The notes below the pieces were generated by a model. That model was not told the DNA's origin. It ran no database searches and worked only from the letters and a program-made list of their open reading frames with translations. The position numbers and the translations under genes were made by a program. From assembly GCA_964532155.1 (NCBI GenBank), contig CAZHGN010000051.1, forward strand, positions 1 through 9,242: 9,242 nt of DNA, given 5' to 3'. The DNA comes from HGM11416 sp964532155. Its GTDB lineage: Bacteria > Bacillota > Clostridia > Christensenellales > Borkfalkiaceae. Below are positions 1 through 5,387 of this stretch, piece by piece (positions within the stretch are counted from its first letter, which is position 1; the number at the start of each line of letters is the position of its first letter).

Positions 1-70
1 TTTGACAAAGGGCCTTAAAGAGCCTGAGTTTATAGGTGCACAATACCGCCGCCCCAAAAGAAAGCAAGCT

Positions 71-100
71 AAAAGCCGTTGCTAAAAACGCAACGGCTTT
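71..100 (-). terminator. Hairpin after rplL, weak or partial terminator
   Basis: A perfect 11-bp inverted repeat (72-82 with 90-100, loop 83-89) lies 16 bases downstream of the rplL stop on the minus strand. The descending arm is followed by only a short T run (four T, then AGC), so termination may be partial. Partial readthrough would fit a following rpoB gene, as is usual for this cluster, but rpoB itself is outside the window. Confidence 0.6.
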
Positions 101-115
101 AAAGTAAGTCCGAAA

Positions 116-493
116 TTATTCAGCAACAGCGGTAGCGCCGGCTTCTTTGAACTTTTCAACCATCTTAGCAGCTTCGTCTTTAGCAACGCCTTCTTTGATG
201 GTGCCGAGCTTTTCAACGAGAGCCTTAGCATCGCCGAGAGCGAGACCGGTGATTTCACGAACAACTTTGATAACAGCGATCTTGTTAGCGCCGAAGTCCT
301 TAAGAACTACGTTGAATTCGGTCTTTTCTTCTTCAGCGGGAGCAGCAGCGGCGCCAGCAGCGGGAGCAGCGGCAACGGCTACGGGAGCAGCGGCGCTTAC
401 GCCGAATTCCTCTTCGAGAGCCTTAACGAGATTGTTGAGTTCGAGAACGGTTAAACCTTTAATTTCTTCCATTAATTTAGCGATATCAGCCAT
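116..493 (-). CDS. rplL: 50S ribosomal protein L7/L12
   Basis: L7/L12 forms the mobile stalk of the 50S subunit. Dimers bind the C-terminal helix of L10, and the C-terminal domains recruit and stimulate the translational GTPases. The 125-residue product has the family architecture: an N-terminal dimerization region (about 1-33), an Ala/Pro-rich flexible hinge (about 34-53) and a compact C-terminal domain (about 58-125) containing NKIAVIKVVREITGL and IKEGVAKDEAAK. The ATG at 491-493 has a GGAGGAA site about 7 bases upstream. It is the last cistron of rplJ-rplL and is followed by a hairpin. One oddity is that the usual GLGLKEAK segment reads GLALGDAK (residues 83-90), changing a normally basic position to Gly while keeping the last Lys. 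Identification is secure. Confidence 0.97.
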   Translation of the reverse strand: MADIAKLMEEIKGLTVLELNNLVKALEEEFGVSAAAPVAVAAAPAAGAAAAPAEEEKTEFNVVLKDFGANKIAVIKVVREITGLALGDAKALVEKLGTIKEGVAKDEAAKMVEKFKEAGATAVAE

Positions 494-563
494 TTTTTGT
501 TTCCTCCGAAATAATTTTTTTAATTAAGATATCTTCCCTTTTTTAAAAGCGGGTACTTTGTGA

Positions 564-582
564 TTTTATCCTACGGATAAAA
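564..582 (-). promoter_or_regulatory. Hairpin in the rplJ-rplL intercistronic gap
   Basis: The 92-base gap between the rplJ stop and the rplL start contains a perfect 8-bp inverted repeat (564-571 and 575-582) with a 3-base loop, 3 bases after the rplJ stop. No T run follows on the minus strand, so it is not an intrinsic terminator. It may protect the rplJ message 3' end, mark a processing site, or help set the high L12:L10 ratio; these are inferences. Confidence 0.4.
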
Positions 583-585
583 AGA

Positions 586-1119
586 TTAGCCTTCCTGTGC
601 GGCTTTCTTCTCTGCAACGGCGTTGAGAGCGAGAACGACGCTTCTTAAAGTTGCGGAAAGAACACCTGCAAACTTGGTGACGGGCGACTGCATCGAGCCG
701 AGCATCTTTGCAATAAGTTCTTCCTTGGTGGGCATTGCGGCAAGAGCCTTAACGCCGTTTACGTCTACGCGATTTCCGTCAACGAATGCGCTTTTAGCGG
801 TAATTTTGTCCGCATATTTTTTAGCGGCTTCGATTACGATTTTAGCAGCACCGGTTTCGTCGGTTCCGAATGCAACGGCAGTAGGACCGTTGAGATCGGA
901 ATCGAAATCGGTAATTCCAAGCTCGTTAAACGCTTTTCTGACCAACGTGTTTTTAAGAACCTTATACTCGACGTTAGCTTTTCTGAAAGTGCAACGAAGC
1001 TCGGTAACCTCAGCTGCCGTTAATCCCTTATAGTCGACGAAAACAACCGACTTGCTGCTTTTGATCTTTTCCATAAGATCGGCAACTACTTGTTTTTTGT
1101 TTTCGAGATTAGACGACAA
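586..1119 (-). CDS. rplJ: 50S ribosomal protein L10
   Basis: L10 anchors the L7/L12 stalk. Its N-terminal domain binds the L11-binding region of 23S rRNA and its long C-terminal helix carries L12 dimers. The protein has 177 residues, typical of the family, and begins SSNLENKKQVVADLMEKIK, followed by VVFVDYKGLTAAEVTELR and KVLKNTLVRKA, all characteristic. The C-terminal helix (about 155-175) is Ala/Leu-rich, as expected for L12 binding. The start is a TTG (1117-1119) with a strong GGAGGT 8 bases upstream. No ATG gives a family-length N terminus: the next in-frame Met is at residue 16. It has its own promoter and attenuator leader and is separated from rplL by 92 bases, so control is separate from rplK-rplA. 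Confidence 0.96.
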   Translation of the reverse strand: MSSNLENKKQVVADLMEKIKSSKSVVFVDYKGLTAAEVTELRCTFRKANVEYKVLKNTLVRKAFNELGITDFDSDLNGPTAVAFGTDETGAAKIVIEAAKKYADKITAKSAFVDGNRVDVNGVKALAAMPTKEELIAKMLGSMQSPVTKFAGVLSATLRSVVLALNAVAEKKAAQEG

Positions 1120-1273
1120 ATTCCTTTACCTCCGTTATTATTCTGACTTATAAAAAACCCTTATGCCGTGCGAAACAGCATAAGGGTATTGTTTATACCT
1201 TATATAAATGCTGCCTCGGCAGGTTTACCCGAGCGGGTAATTACGACCGGCTTTCTTCGGCTATTTAATTATC
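1120..1273 (-). promoter_or_regulatory. L10 leader RNA (ribosomal protein autoregulatory leader)
   Basis: The transcribed leader of rplJ-rplL carries hallmarks of the L10 leader family. These are CCGAAGAAAGCCGG (1247-1260), a stem with arms 1225-1230 and 1235-1240, and the CCUGCCGAGG segment (1214-1223). Downstream are two mutually exclusive hairpins. An antiterminator pairs 1195-1203 with 1180-1189 (9 pairs, one bulged C), and a terminator pairs 1178-1187 with 1157-1166. By knowledge of the family, the L10(L12)4 complex binds the upstream structure and favours termination when the protein is in excess. Family consensus is from memory; the alternative pairings are read directly. Confidence 0.85.
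1152..1187 (-). terminator. Attenuator terminator upstream of rplJ
   Basis: A 10-bp perfect stem (ACCCTTATGC type, 1157-1166 with 1178-1187), extendable by about three pairs into a five-base UUCGC loop, is followed on the minus strand by TTTTTT (1152-1157). It lies between the internal promoter and the rplJ Shine-Dalgarno, so it can act only as a leader attenuator. Confidence 0.85.
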
Positions 1274-1279
1274 GTTTAT

Positions 1280-1309
1280 ATAATAGCACGCACGAGGCGA
1301 CTTTGTCAA
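1280..1309 (-). promoter_or_regulatory. Internal promoter for rplJ-rplL
   Basis: On the minus strand, TTGACA (1304-1309) and TATTAT (1280-1285) are separated by 18 bases, with a TGC extended -10 immediately upstream of the -10 box. The -35 lies only six bases past the rplA stop codon. The predicted start at about 1273 gives the full L10 leader RNA. Confidence 0.85.
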
Positions 1310-1315
1310 ACGATT

Positions 1316-2005
1316 TTAAAGGGTTTTGTTATTAATTTTTACGCCGGGGCCCATCGTGGAAGCAAGTGCGATGCTCTTGATGTAAACGCCCTTAGCCGCT
1401 GCAGGTTTAGCCTTGATGATTGCCTCGAGAAGCGCGCGGTAGTTTTCGATAAGTTTTTCCTTACCGAAGCTCTTTTTACCGATTACGCAGTGAATAACTG
1501 CGGTCTTGTCGAGTCTGTATTCAACCTTACCTGCTTTAATATCCCTGACGGCTTTTGCAACGTCGGGAGTAACGGTACCGGACTTCGGGTTAGGCATAAG
1601 ACCTTTAGGACCTAAGACCTTACCTATACGACCGACTACGCCCATCATATCGGGAGTAGTGATAACCGCGTCGAAATCGAACCAGTTTTCCTTTTGAATT
1701 TTTTGAACCATATCTTCGGCTCCGACGTAATCTGCACCGGCAGCCAAAGCTTCGTCGGCTTTGTCGCCCTTCGCGATAACCAAAACCTTGACGGTTTTAC
1801 CGGTTCCGTGAGGAAGAACGATAACGCCTCTAACTTGTTGATCGGCTTGTTTCGGATCTACGCCGAGTCTTACGTGGAATTCAACGGTCTCGTCGAATTT
1901 AGCTTTCGACGTAGCGAGAACCGCGTCCATTCCTTCTTCTATTTCGTATACCTTGCTTTTATCGTACGCCTTAAGGCATTCGGAATATCTTTTTCCAACT
2001 TTCAT
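1316..2005 (-). CDS. rplA: 50S ribosomal protein L1
   Basis: L1 forms the mobile L1 stalk on 23S rRNA helices 76-78, moves with E-site tRNA, and in many bacteria represses translation of the rplK-rplA message. The 229-residue length is typical. The family signature IGKVLGPKGLMPNPKSGTV is at residues 127-145. The N-terminal KFDETVEFHVRLGVD (36-50) and C-terminal STMGPGVKI (216-224) match conserved RNA-binding segments. The ATG (2003-2005) has AAGGAGGTT (2014-2022) just upstream. That Shine-Dalgarno directly abuts a motif resembling the L1 rRNA site, so local autorepression is likely. It follows rplK by 126 bases and ends just before the rplJ-rplL promoter. Confidence 0.97.
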   Translation of the reverse strand: MKVGKRYSECLKAYDKSKVYEIEEGMDAVLATSKAKFDETVEFHVRLGVDPKQADQQVRGVIVLPHGTGKTVKVLVIAKGDKADEALAAGADYVGAEDMVQKIQKENWFDFDAVITTPDMMGVVGRIGKVLGPKGLMPNPKSGTVTPDVAKAVRDIKAGKVEYRLDKTAVIHCVIGKKSFGKEKLIENYRALLEAIIKAKPAAAKGVYIKSIALASTMGPGVKINNKTL

Positions 2006-2022
2006 TATTATAAAACCTCCTT

Positions 2023-2058
2023 GTGGTCAAGCGAGTGCATAACGAGCAACTCTCCCAC
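2023..2058 (-). promoter_or_regulatory. Candidate L1-binding operator in rplA leader
   Basis: The minus-strand RNA reads GUGG-GAG, then 16 bases, then CUC-GCUUGA-CCAC. GUGG (2055-2058) pairs with CCAC (2023-2026), and GAG pairs with CUC, leaving an asymmetric 3'-side loop. This matches, from memory, the L1 site of 23S rRNA (GGUGGGAG facing AUACCACC). CCAC touches the AAGGAGG of rplA, so L1 binding would occlude initiation. A second copy of the pattern precedes rplK. Confidence 0.65.
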
Positions 2059-2063
2059 GTCAT

Positions 2064-2090
2064 ACGACCGCCGTTGAGATTTACGGCCGT
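2064..2090 (-). promoter_or_regulatory. Hairpin upstream of the rplA L1-like site
   Basis: ACGGCCG and CGGUCGU on the minus-strand RNA (2084-2090 and 2064-2070) form a 7-pair stem with one G-U pair, just upstream of the L1-like motif. The ACGGCCGT octamer (2083-2090) also occurs in the rplK leader. Its role is unknown; it may assist leader folding. Confidence 0.4.
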
Positions 2091-2131
2091 TTTTCCTCTT
2101 TTTTGCCGTTAATCGACTTATAGAGGGCTTT

Positions 2132-2557
2132 TTACTCTTCTACGGTGATACCCATAGAACGGGCAGTACCTTTAATCATCGACATGCAGGCTTCGAGCGA
2201 GGCTGCATTGGTATCAACCATTTTCGTCTTAGCGATCTCTTCAACCTGAGCCTTGGTGAGCTTTGCTACCTTCTGCTTGTTGGGAGCCGCACTTGCAGAT
2301 TCGATTCCGCAAGCCTTCTTAATAAGAACGGGTGCAGGCGGAGTTTTGAGAACGAACGTAAACGAACGATCTTGATAAATCGTGATTACGCAAGGAATGA
2401 TAAGTCCTGCCTGCGCAGTCGTCTTAGCATTGAACTCTTTGGTAAAGCCGGGGATGTTGATACCGTAAGGTCCGAGCGTGGAACCTACGGGCGGGCCCGG
2501 AGTTGCTTTACCTGCGGGTAACTGCAATTTGACTACCGCTGTAACTTTCTTAGCCAT
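2132..2557 (-). CDS. rplK: 50S ribosomal protein L11
   Basis: L11 binds the GTPase-associated region of 23S rRNA at the base of the L12 stalk. The 141-residue length is standard. The N-terminal domain contains KVTAVVKLQLPAGKATPGPP and LGPYGINIPGFTKEFNAKT (residues 28-46), and the C-terminal rRNA-binding domain ends KGTARSMGITVEE. I start at the ATG at 2555-2557 (MAKKVTAVVK) because it matches the family N terminus and has GGAGG 7 bases upstream. The open frame extends 24 codons further, but that stretch overlaps the leader elements. It is cotranscribed behind nusG with a 140-base structured leader containing an L1-like operator. Some consensus positions vary (GSTLGPYG rather than the usual GPALGQAG). 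Confidence 0.97.
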   Translation of the reverse strand: MAKKVTAVVKLQLPAGKATPGPPVGSTLGPYGINIPGFTKEFNAKTTAQAGLIIPCVITIYQDRSFTFVLKTPPAPVLIKKACGIESASAAPNKQKVAKLTKAQVEEIAKTKMVDTNAASLEACMSMIKGTARSMGITVEE

Positions 2558-2574
2558 AATTTTTCCTCCATAGA

Positions 2575-2620
2575 GTGGTATAGCGAGCGCGTCGGTTTGT
2601 GATTTTAACGGCTCTCCCAC
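2575..2620 (-). promoter_or_regulatory. Candidate L1-binding operator in rplK leader
   Basis: The minus-strand RNA has AUAGUGG-GAG, then CUC-GCUAUA-CCACU. GUGG (2617-2620) pairs with CCAC (2575-2578) and GAG (2614-2616) with CUC (2585-2587), with a six-base 3'-side internal loop. The flanks (AUAGUGGGAG and AUACCAC) are close to the L1 site in 23S rRNA as I recall it. The GGAGG of rplK starts five bases after CCAC, so binding would block initiation. L1 repression of the L11 operon at this position is established in E. coli; here it is inferred from the motif. Confidence 0.75.
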
Positions 2621-2623
2621 TAT

Positions 2624-2669
2624 CCGCACGGCCGTGCGGAATAAAGCGAATTAATGCTCCCGAAGGAGC
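2624..2669 (-). promoter_or_regulatory. Two strong hairpins in the nusG-rplK gap
   Basis: Upstream of the L1-like site the RNA can form GCUCC-UUCG-GGAGC (2656-2669), an ultrastable C(UUCG)G tetraloop hairpin, and the perfect 16-base palindrome CCGCACGGCCGTGCGG (2624-2639). Neither is followed by a T run on the minus strand, so they are not intrinsic terminators. They probably shape the rplK leader or mark an mRNA processing point (inference). Confidence 0.5.
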
Positions 2670-2697
2670 GTTTAGCGCCGAACTACGTCGGCAACGA

Positions 2698-3234
2698 TTA
2701 AAATTTATCGACGATTTTTTCGAGCTGGACGAAATCGAGTTCGACGTTAGTCTCGCGGCCGAACATCGTAACCTTAACGTTTGCTTTTTGGCTCGCAAAA
2801 TTAAGCGAAGCAATAATGCCGATAAGCGATTCTAACGGACCGGAAATAATCTTAACGTTATCGCCCACAACGAAATCGACGTTTTCGAGCTTGTCTTCAA
2901 GCCCCATACGCTTAACTTCGTCGTCGGTAAGAGGTAACAATCTGCCTTGCGGACCGACAAAGCCCGTTACGCCCTTAATGTTAGTAATGACGTGCCACAG
3001 ATTGTTGTTATATATCATTTTGATAAAGACGTAAGAGGGAATAAGTTTGCGCTGAACGACCTTTTTCTTGCCGTTACGCTCCTCTATCGTCTGTTCCATC
3101 GGAATTTTAATATCAAGTATGGTATCCGATAAATTGTTATTCTCTATAAGCTTTTCGAGGCTGTTTTTTACCATTTGTTCATAGCCCGAAAAGGTATGAA
3201 TAACGTACCACTTTGCGCTGTTATTCTCTTGCAT
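2698..3234 (-). CDS. nusG: Transcription termination/antitermination factor NusG
   Basis: NusG is a universal RNA polymerase accessory factor that binds the clamp and links polymerase to other factors or the ribosome. The 178-residue protein has the NGN domain (about 7-110; WYVIHTFSGYEQMVKNSLEK, then RKLIPSYVFIKM, HVITNIKGVTGFVG) and a KOW domain (about 120-178; VGDNVKIISGPLESLIGII). The ATG at 3232-3234 has a GAGGA site inside the 18-base gap behind secE, so the two are translationally close. No domain insertion is seen between NGN and KOW. It is followed by the 140-base structured rplK leader. Confidence 0.97.
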   Translation of the reverse strand: MQENNSAKWYVIHTFSGYEQMVKNSLEKLIENNNLSDTILDIKIPMEQTIEERNGKKKVVQRKLIPSYVFIKMIYNNNLWHVITNIKGVTGFVGPQGRLLPLTDDEVKRMGLEDKLENVDFVVGDNVKIISGPLESLIGIIASLNFASQKANVKVTMFGRETNVELDFVQLEKIVDKF

Positions 3235-3252
3235 TTAAACAGTCCTCACGAC

Positions 3253-3528
3253 TTATTTAGTAGCTTTGCTTGCGTTAACGAGCAGCTGGTAAAGTCCACC
3301 CAAACCTGCGTCTATAGCGGTAATGAGTATAAGAAAAACGAGAATAACACCGAGAACTATACCCGTTTGCTTAACAACCTTGGGCATTTTGGGCCAGGTT
3401 ACGTTTTTTAATTCAGACCAAATTTCTTTCGCCTTTTTTCCGATAGCGCGGAAAAATCTGACGAAAGCGTTGGGCTTTTTATTCTTGTTGCTCTTTTGAG
3501 TTTTTTTAACTTCGTTCACTTCGCTCAT
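3253..3528 (-). CDS. secE: Preprotein translocase subunit SecE
   Basis: SecE clamps the SecY channel in the SecYEG translocon of the cytoplasmic membrane. The 91-residue protein is the short single-span form typical of Gram-positives. It has a Lys/Asn-rich cytosolic N terminus (1-20), an amphipathic helix with the conserved SELKNVTWPK (38-47), and one transmembrane helix (about 52-82). The ATG (3526-3528) is preceded by AGAGGTG at good spacing. It lies 60 bases after rpmG and 18 bases before nusG, the canonical arrangement. The rpmG-secE gap can form a small CGGCA/UGCCG hairpin. Confidence 0.96.
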   Translation of the reverse strand: MSEVNEVKKTQKSNKNKKPNAFVRFFRAIGKKAKEIWSELKNVTWPKMPKVVKQTGIVLGVILVFLILITAIDAGLGGLYQLLVNASKATK

Positions 3529-3588
3529 TTTACACCTCTGAGATCGATTTATGCAAAAGCAAGCCGCGGCAAATTAAACTGCCGAGGA

Positions 3589-3750
3589 TTACTTCGTCTC
3601 TTTATGTGCGGTGTGCTTCTTGCAAAACGGGCAATATTTATTAAGCTCGATTCTGTCGGGCGTGTTCTTCTTGTTCTTATAAACGTCGTAATTGCGCTGT
3701 TTGCATTCGGTGCATGCAAGAGTGATTCTCGTTCTGATTCCTTTAGCCAT
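3589..3750 (-). CDS. rpmG: 50S ribosomal protein L33, zinc-ribbon (C+) form
   Basis: L33 is a small 50S protein near the E site. The 53-residue product has the complete zinc ribbon, C13-x2-C16 and C40-x2-C43, with MAKGIRTRITLACTECKQRNY at the N terminus. It is therefore the zinc-binding C+ type rather than the cysteine-free paralogue. I chose the ATG at 3748-3750: it matches the family N terminus and has a GGGAAGG site about 6 bases upstream. An upstream in-frame ATG at 3831 overlaps the predicted -10 box and cannot be in the main transcript. It is the first gene of the rpmG-secE-nusG-rplK-rplA transcript. Confidence 0.95.
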   Translation of the reverse strand: MAKGIRTRITLACTECKQRNYDVYKNKKNTPDRIELNKYCPFCKKHTAHKETK

Positions 3751-3798
3751 TTTTTGCCTTCCCGTCCTACGCGGAACCCGTTTCGGACTTAACATAAA

Positions 3799-3828
3799 AT
3801 TAACACCCCGCATTCCGAGGTGCTTAAT
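3799..3828 (-). promoter_or_regulatory. Inverted repeat at the 5' end of the rpmG transcript
   Basis: Arms CACCCC (3804-3809) and GAGGTG (3817-3822), extended by ATTAA (3799-3803) and TTAAT (3824-3828) with one bulge, lie immediately downstream of the -10 box. The predicted start (about 3823) falls in the far arm, so the RNA can form the inner six pairs at its 5' end. It could be a message-stabilizing hairpin or a repressor operator; the sequence does not decide. Confidence 0.4.
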
Positions 3829-3829
3829 C

Positions 3830-3858
3830 ATTTTACACTATAGTTTTTCGTATGTCAA
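3830..3858 (-). promoter_or_regulatory. Main promoter of the rpmG-secE-nusG-rplK-rplA cluster
   Basis: On the minus strand TTGACA (3853-3858) and TAAAAT (3830-3835) are separated by exactly 17 bases, a near-consensus housekeeping promoter. The predicted start at about 3823 leaves a leader of about 73 bases before rpmG. No clear intrinsic terminator separates it from the preceding gene that ends at 3956, so some upstream readthrough is possible. Confidence 0.88.
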
Positions 3859-3955
3859 CGATTTTTACGCCATTTTGCAAAAAAACTTTTTCATCTTTAA
3901 TAATAACGCTCGCGTAACGCGCACGCGCGCATGTAAAAAAGCGCAAAATCACGAA

Positions 3956-4531
3956 CTATTCTTCGTTTTTTTGTGCGCTCGACTTCTCTTCAACGCCGAA
4001 AATAGACCGCCTTAAACGAATAAATATCGTTGACAGCGGCAAAAACAAACAAGAAACGGAAACGGCAACCGAAACGCACTGCATTGACATTATCGGCAAC
4101 GCCTGATAGAAATAAGCGACGGTCGCGTCGTGGGTAAAACCGTAAAACAGCGGCGTAATCACGTCGTCGAGCAAGGTAAAAAACACGACCGATACAACGG
4201 CGAACGCAACCATTATTACCGTCTTTAATATTTTATTGCAAACGCCGCGCTCGAGCAAGCCGCCGAACATTCCGCAAAGCAACGCAAAACAGGGATAATA
4301 TATGCAATACAATATTACAACCGTCGGAAAAAACCCGAAAACGAGGTTGCGAAGCAACGCAAAAGCCAGCGCGGCAATAGCGCCGCGCCGAGCCCCGAAT
4401 GCGTACGAAAAACAAAGCAAAAAGACGGTTACGAGCTCAACGCCATGTATTCCGCTCAATGCATACTGCACGCCTATTAACATCGCCGAAAACAAGGCGA
4501 CGACGGATATTTCCTTCGATGTTTTAAACAT
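3956..4531 (-). CDS. ECF-type S component-like membrane protein, probable corrinoid/vitamin transport
   Basis: ECF S components are small substrate-binding membrane proteins that work with a shared energizing module (two ATPases plus EcfT). This 191-residue protein has about six hydrophobic helices (roughly 8-26, 29-46, 49-66, 70-93, 102-121, 147-172) and a short charged C-terminal tail, matching S-component size and topology. The segment FGARRGAIAALAFALLRNLVFGFFP (44-68) resembles this superfamily. It follows a cobalamin-riboswitch-controlled lipoprotein by 80 bases, so corrinoid is the likeliest substrate (inference from context; CbrT-like B12 S components are a precedent). The Shine-Dalgarno is weak (GGGCGG), preceded by an intercistronic hairpin (4548-4581). 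No EcfA or EcfT gene is nearby. It could instead carry another vitamin. Confidence 0.75.
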   Translation of the reverse strand: MFKTSKEISVVALFSAMLIGVQYALSGIHGVELVTVFLLCFSYAFGARRGAIAALAFALLRNLVFGFFPTVVILYCIYYPCFALLCGMFGGLLERGVCNKILKTVIMVAFAVVSVVFFTLLDDVITPLFYGFTHDATVAYFYQALPIMSMQCVSVAVSVSCLFLPLSTIFIRLRRSIFGVEEKSSAQKNEE

Positions 4532-4547
4532 AAAACCGCCCTATAGC

Positions 4548-4581
4548 GCGATTATCGGCACTTTCGTAACCCGATAGCCGC
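4548..4581 (-). promoter_or_regulatory. Intercistronic hairpin between lipoprotein and S component
   Basis: Minus-strand RNA arms of 11 bases (4571-4581 and 4548-4558) pair at ten positions, counting one G-U pair, around a 12-base loop. No T run follows, so it is not a terminator. It lies close upstream of the weak S-component ribosome binding site and may tune relative translation or stabilize the upstream message. Confidence 0.4.
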
Positions 4582-4611
4582 ATAAGTTTGATTTAATTAA
4601 AAACCTTGCAA

Positions 4612-5034
4612 TTAAAATGTTTGATAAACCCAAACGTAAACGCAACCGTCCTTAACGTTTAAACTTGCCACCCCGAAGTTTGCCATTCCGAGCGTTTGTC
4701 CCGCATATTCGTAAGATCCGTACTCGGTACTTGCAACGCCCGCGGTATCGTCGTTGGTGTAAAGCATCCAATAGGACTTCGTCGTTTGCTCCTTTCCGTT
4801 AATCGAGGTAATCATGGTCATTTCACCCGAACCGCTCGTCGAAAAAGTCATTTCGCCGTCTTTTGCAAGCTTGTTCATATAATCGAGCAAAGTAACGGTT
4901 TCGCTTTCGAACTCGTAAGCGGAAAGATCCGCCGTAATCGCATACTCAAAGTCGCTTTCCTTGCCGCAAGCAACCGTCGCAAAAGCAACGATGAAACAAA
5001 TAAGAGTTGCCAAAAGTTTGAATTGTTTTTTCAT
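4612..5034 (-). CDS. Lipoprotein with DUF4430/transcobalamin C-terminal-like domain, putative corrinoid capture
   Basis: The 140-residue protein starts MKKQFKLLATLICFIVAFATVACGKE, a signal peptide with a lipobox-like site ending at Cys23. The -3 residue is Thr rather than the usual Leu/Val/Ile, so the lipobox is slightly atypical. The mature part (about 35-140) fits the DUF4430 fold: VTLLDYMNKLAKDGEM, TMITSINGKE, KSYWMLYTNDDTAG, and a C-terminal VKDGCVYVWVYQTF. That domain family resembles the C-terminal domain of the vertebrate B12 carriers transcobalamin and intrinsic factor. Together with the cobalamin riboswitch upstream and the S-component-like gene downstream, this supports a surface corrinoid-binding partner; binding itself is inferred. 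I start at 5032-5034, with GGGAGG about 10 bases upstream. A longer frame back to 5169 would begin inside the riboswitch terminator. Confidence 0.82.
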   Translation of the reverse strand: MKKQFKLLATLICFIVAFATVACGKESDFEYAITADLSAYEFESETVTLLDYMNKLAKDGEMTFSTSGSGEMTMITSINGKEQTTKSYWMLYTNDDTAGVASTEYGSYEYAGQTLGMANFGVASLNVKDGCVYVWVYQTF

Positions 5035-5143
5035 ATTAAAAATACCTCCCGTATTTTCTAACGATAAAGGCTCGGACGGAAGGTTTACGGCACGCAAAAC
5101 AAGCCCGCCGTTCCGCATCTGCGCCACCACAAGGCAACGCAAC

Positions 5144-5212
5144 AAAAAAGCCTTCCGCATGGAAGGCACGCAAAAACGGGCGAGACATGCTCACCGCGCG
5201 TGCTTATCCTTC
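5144..5212 (-). terminator. Riboswitch expression platform: intrinsic terminator with competing antiterminator
   Basis: The terminator is GCCTTCC-ATGC-GGAAGGC (5150-5167) followed on the minus strand by TTTTTT (5144-5149). An alternative fold pairs 5198-5203 (GCACGC) and 5209-5212 (GAAG) with 5162-5171 (GCGUGC then CUUC), taking up the terminator 5' arm. Inside it sits a nested GGUGAG/CUCGCC hairpin (5190-5195 with 5179-5184). This is the standard design of a ligand-off transcriptional switch: cobalamin binding should favour termination (direction inferred from the class). Confidence 0.88.
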
Positions 5213-5378
5213 TCCTCTGCCCGAGAATTTAAAGCAATCTCGGTTTACGGCAGGTTATCCGACTTGTTTTGCATAAACAAAAGATACGGTAATGACTGTT
5301 GCGACGGATTCTAACCGCACTTCCCCTGCTCTCGCCGCCACGGTAAAGCCGCCGACGGACACTCGCAAACTGAATTAA
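5213..5378 (-). promoter_or_regulatory. Cobalamin (B12) riboswitch aptamer
   Basis: The minus-strand RNA has the B12 box AGUCGGAUAACCUGCC (5249-5264). About 40 bases before it lies the core GGGGAAGUGCGGUUAGAAUCCG (5305-5326), followed by GUCGCAACAGUC, the conserved four-way-junction segments of cobalamin riboswitches. After the box a CCGAGA/UCUCGG hairpin (5221-5243) forms; its base can be extended by pairing the CUGCC of the box (5249-5253) with GGCAG (5217-5221), a possible switching contact. Outer boundaries are approximate. It controls the lipoprotein and S-component genes through the terminator just downstream. Confidence 0.92.
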
Positions 5379-5387
5379 GTTGTCTAA

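Noticed and set aside
1..60. Possible promoter for a downstream rpoB (TTGCTT and TATTGT, 16 apart) on the minus strand
   Set aside because: The -10 match is poor and the gene it would serve is outside the window; not supportable.
147..1033. Plus-strand ORFs opposite rplL and rplJ
   Set aside because: They are shadows of well-conserved ribosomal protein genes and lack ribosome binding sites.
2558..2629. Longer rplK frame starting at 2629
   Set aside because: It would translate the L1-like operator and Shine-Dalgarno; MAKKVTAVVK at 2557 is the family N terminus.
3751..3831. Longer rpmG starting at the ATG at 3831
   Set aside because: That ATG overlaps the -10 box and lies upstream of the expected transcription start; the added residues do not match L33.
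3897..3955. Terminator after the S-component gene
   Set aside because: The GC-rich CGCG repeats here can fold but lack a following T run on the minus strand.
5035..5169. Longer lipoprotein frame starting at 5169
   Set aside because: It begins inside the riboswitch terminator and would bury the signal peptide behind 45 residues.
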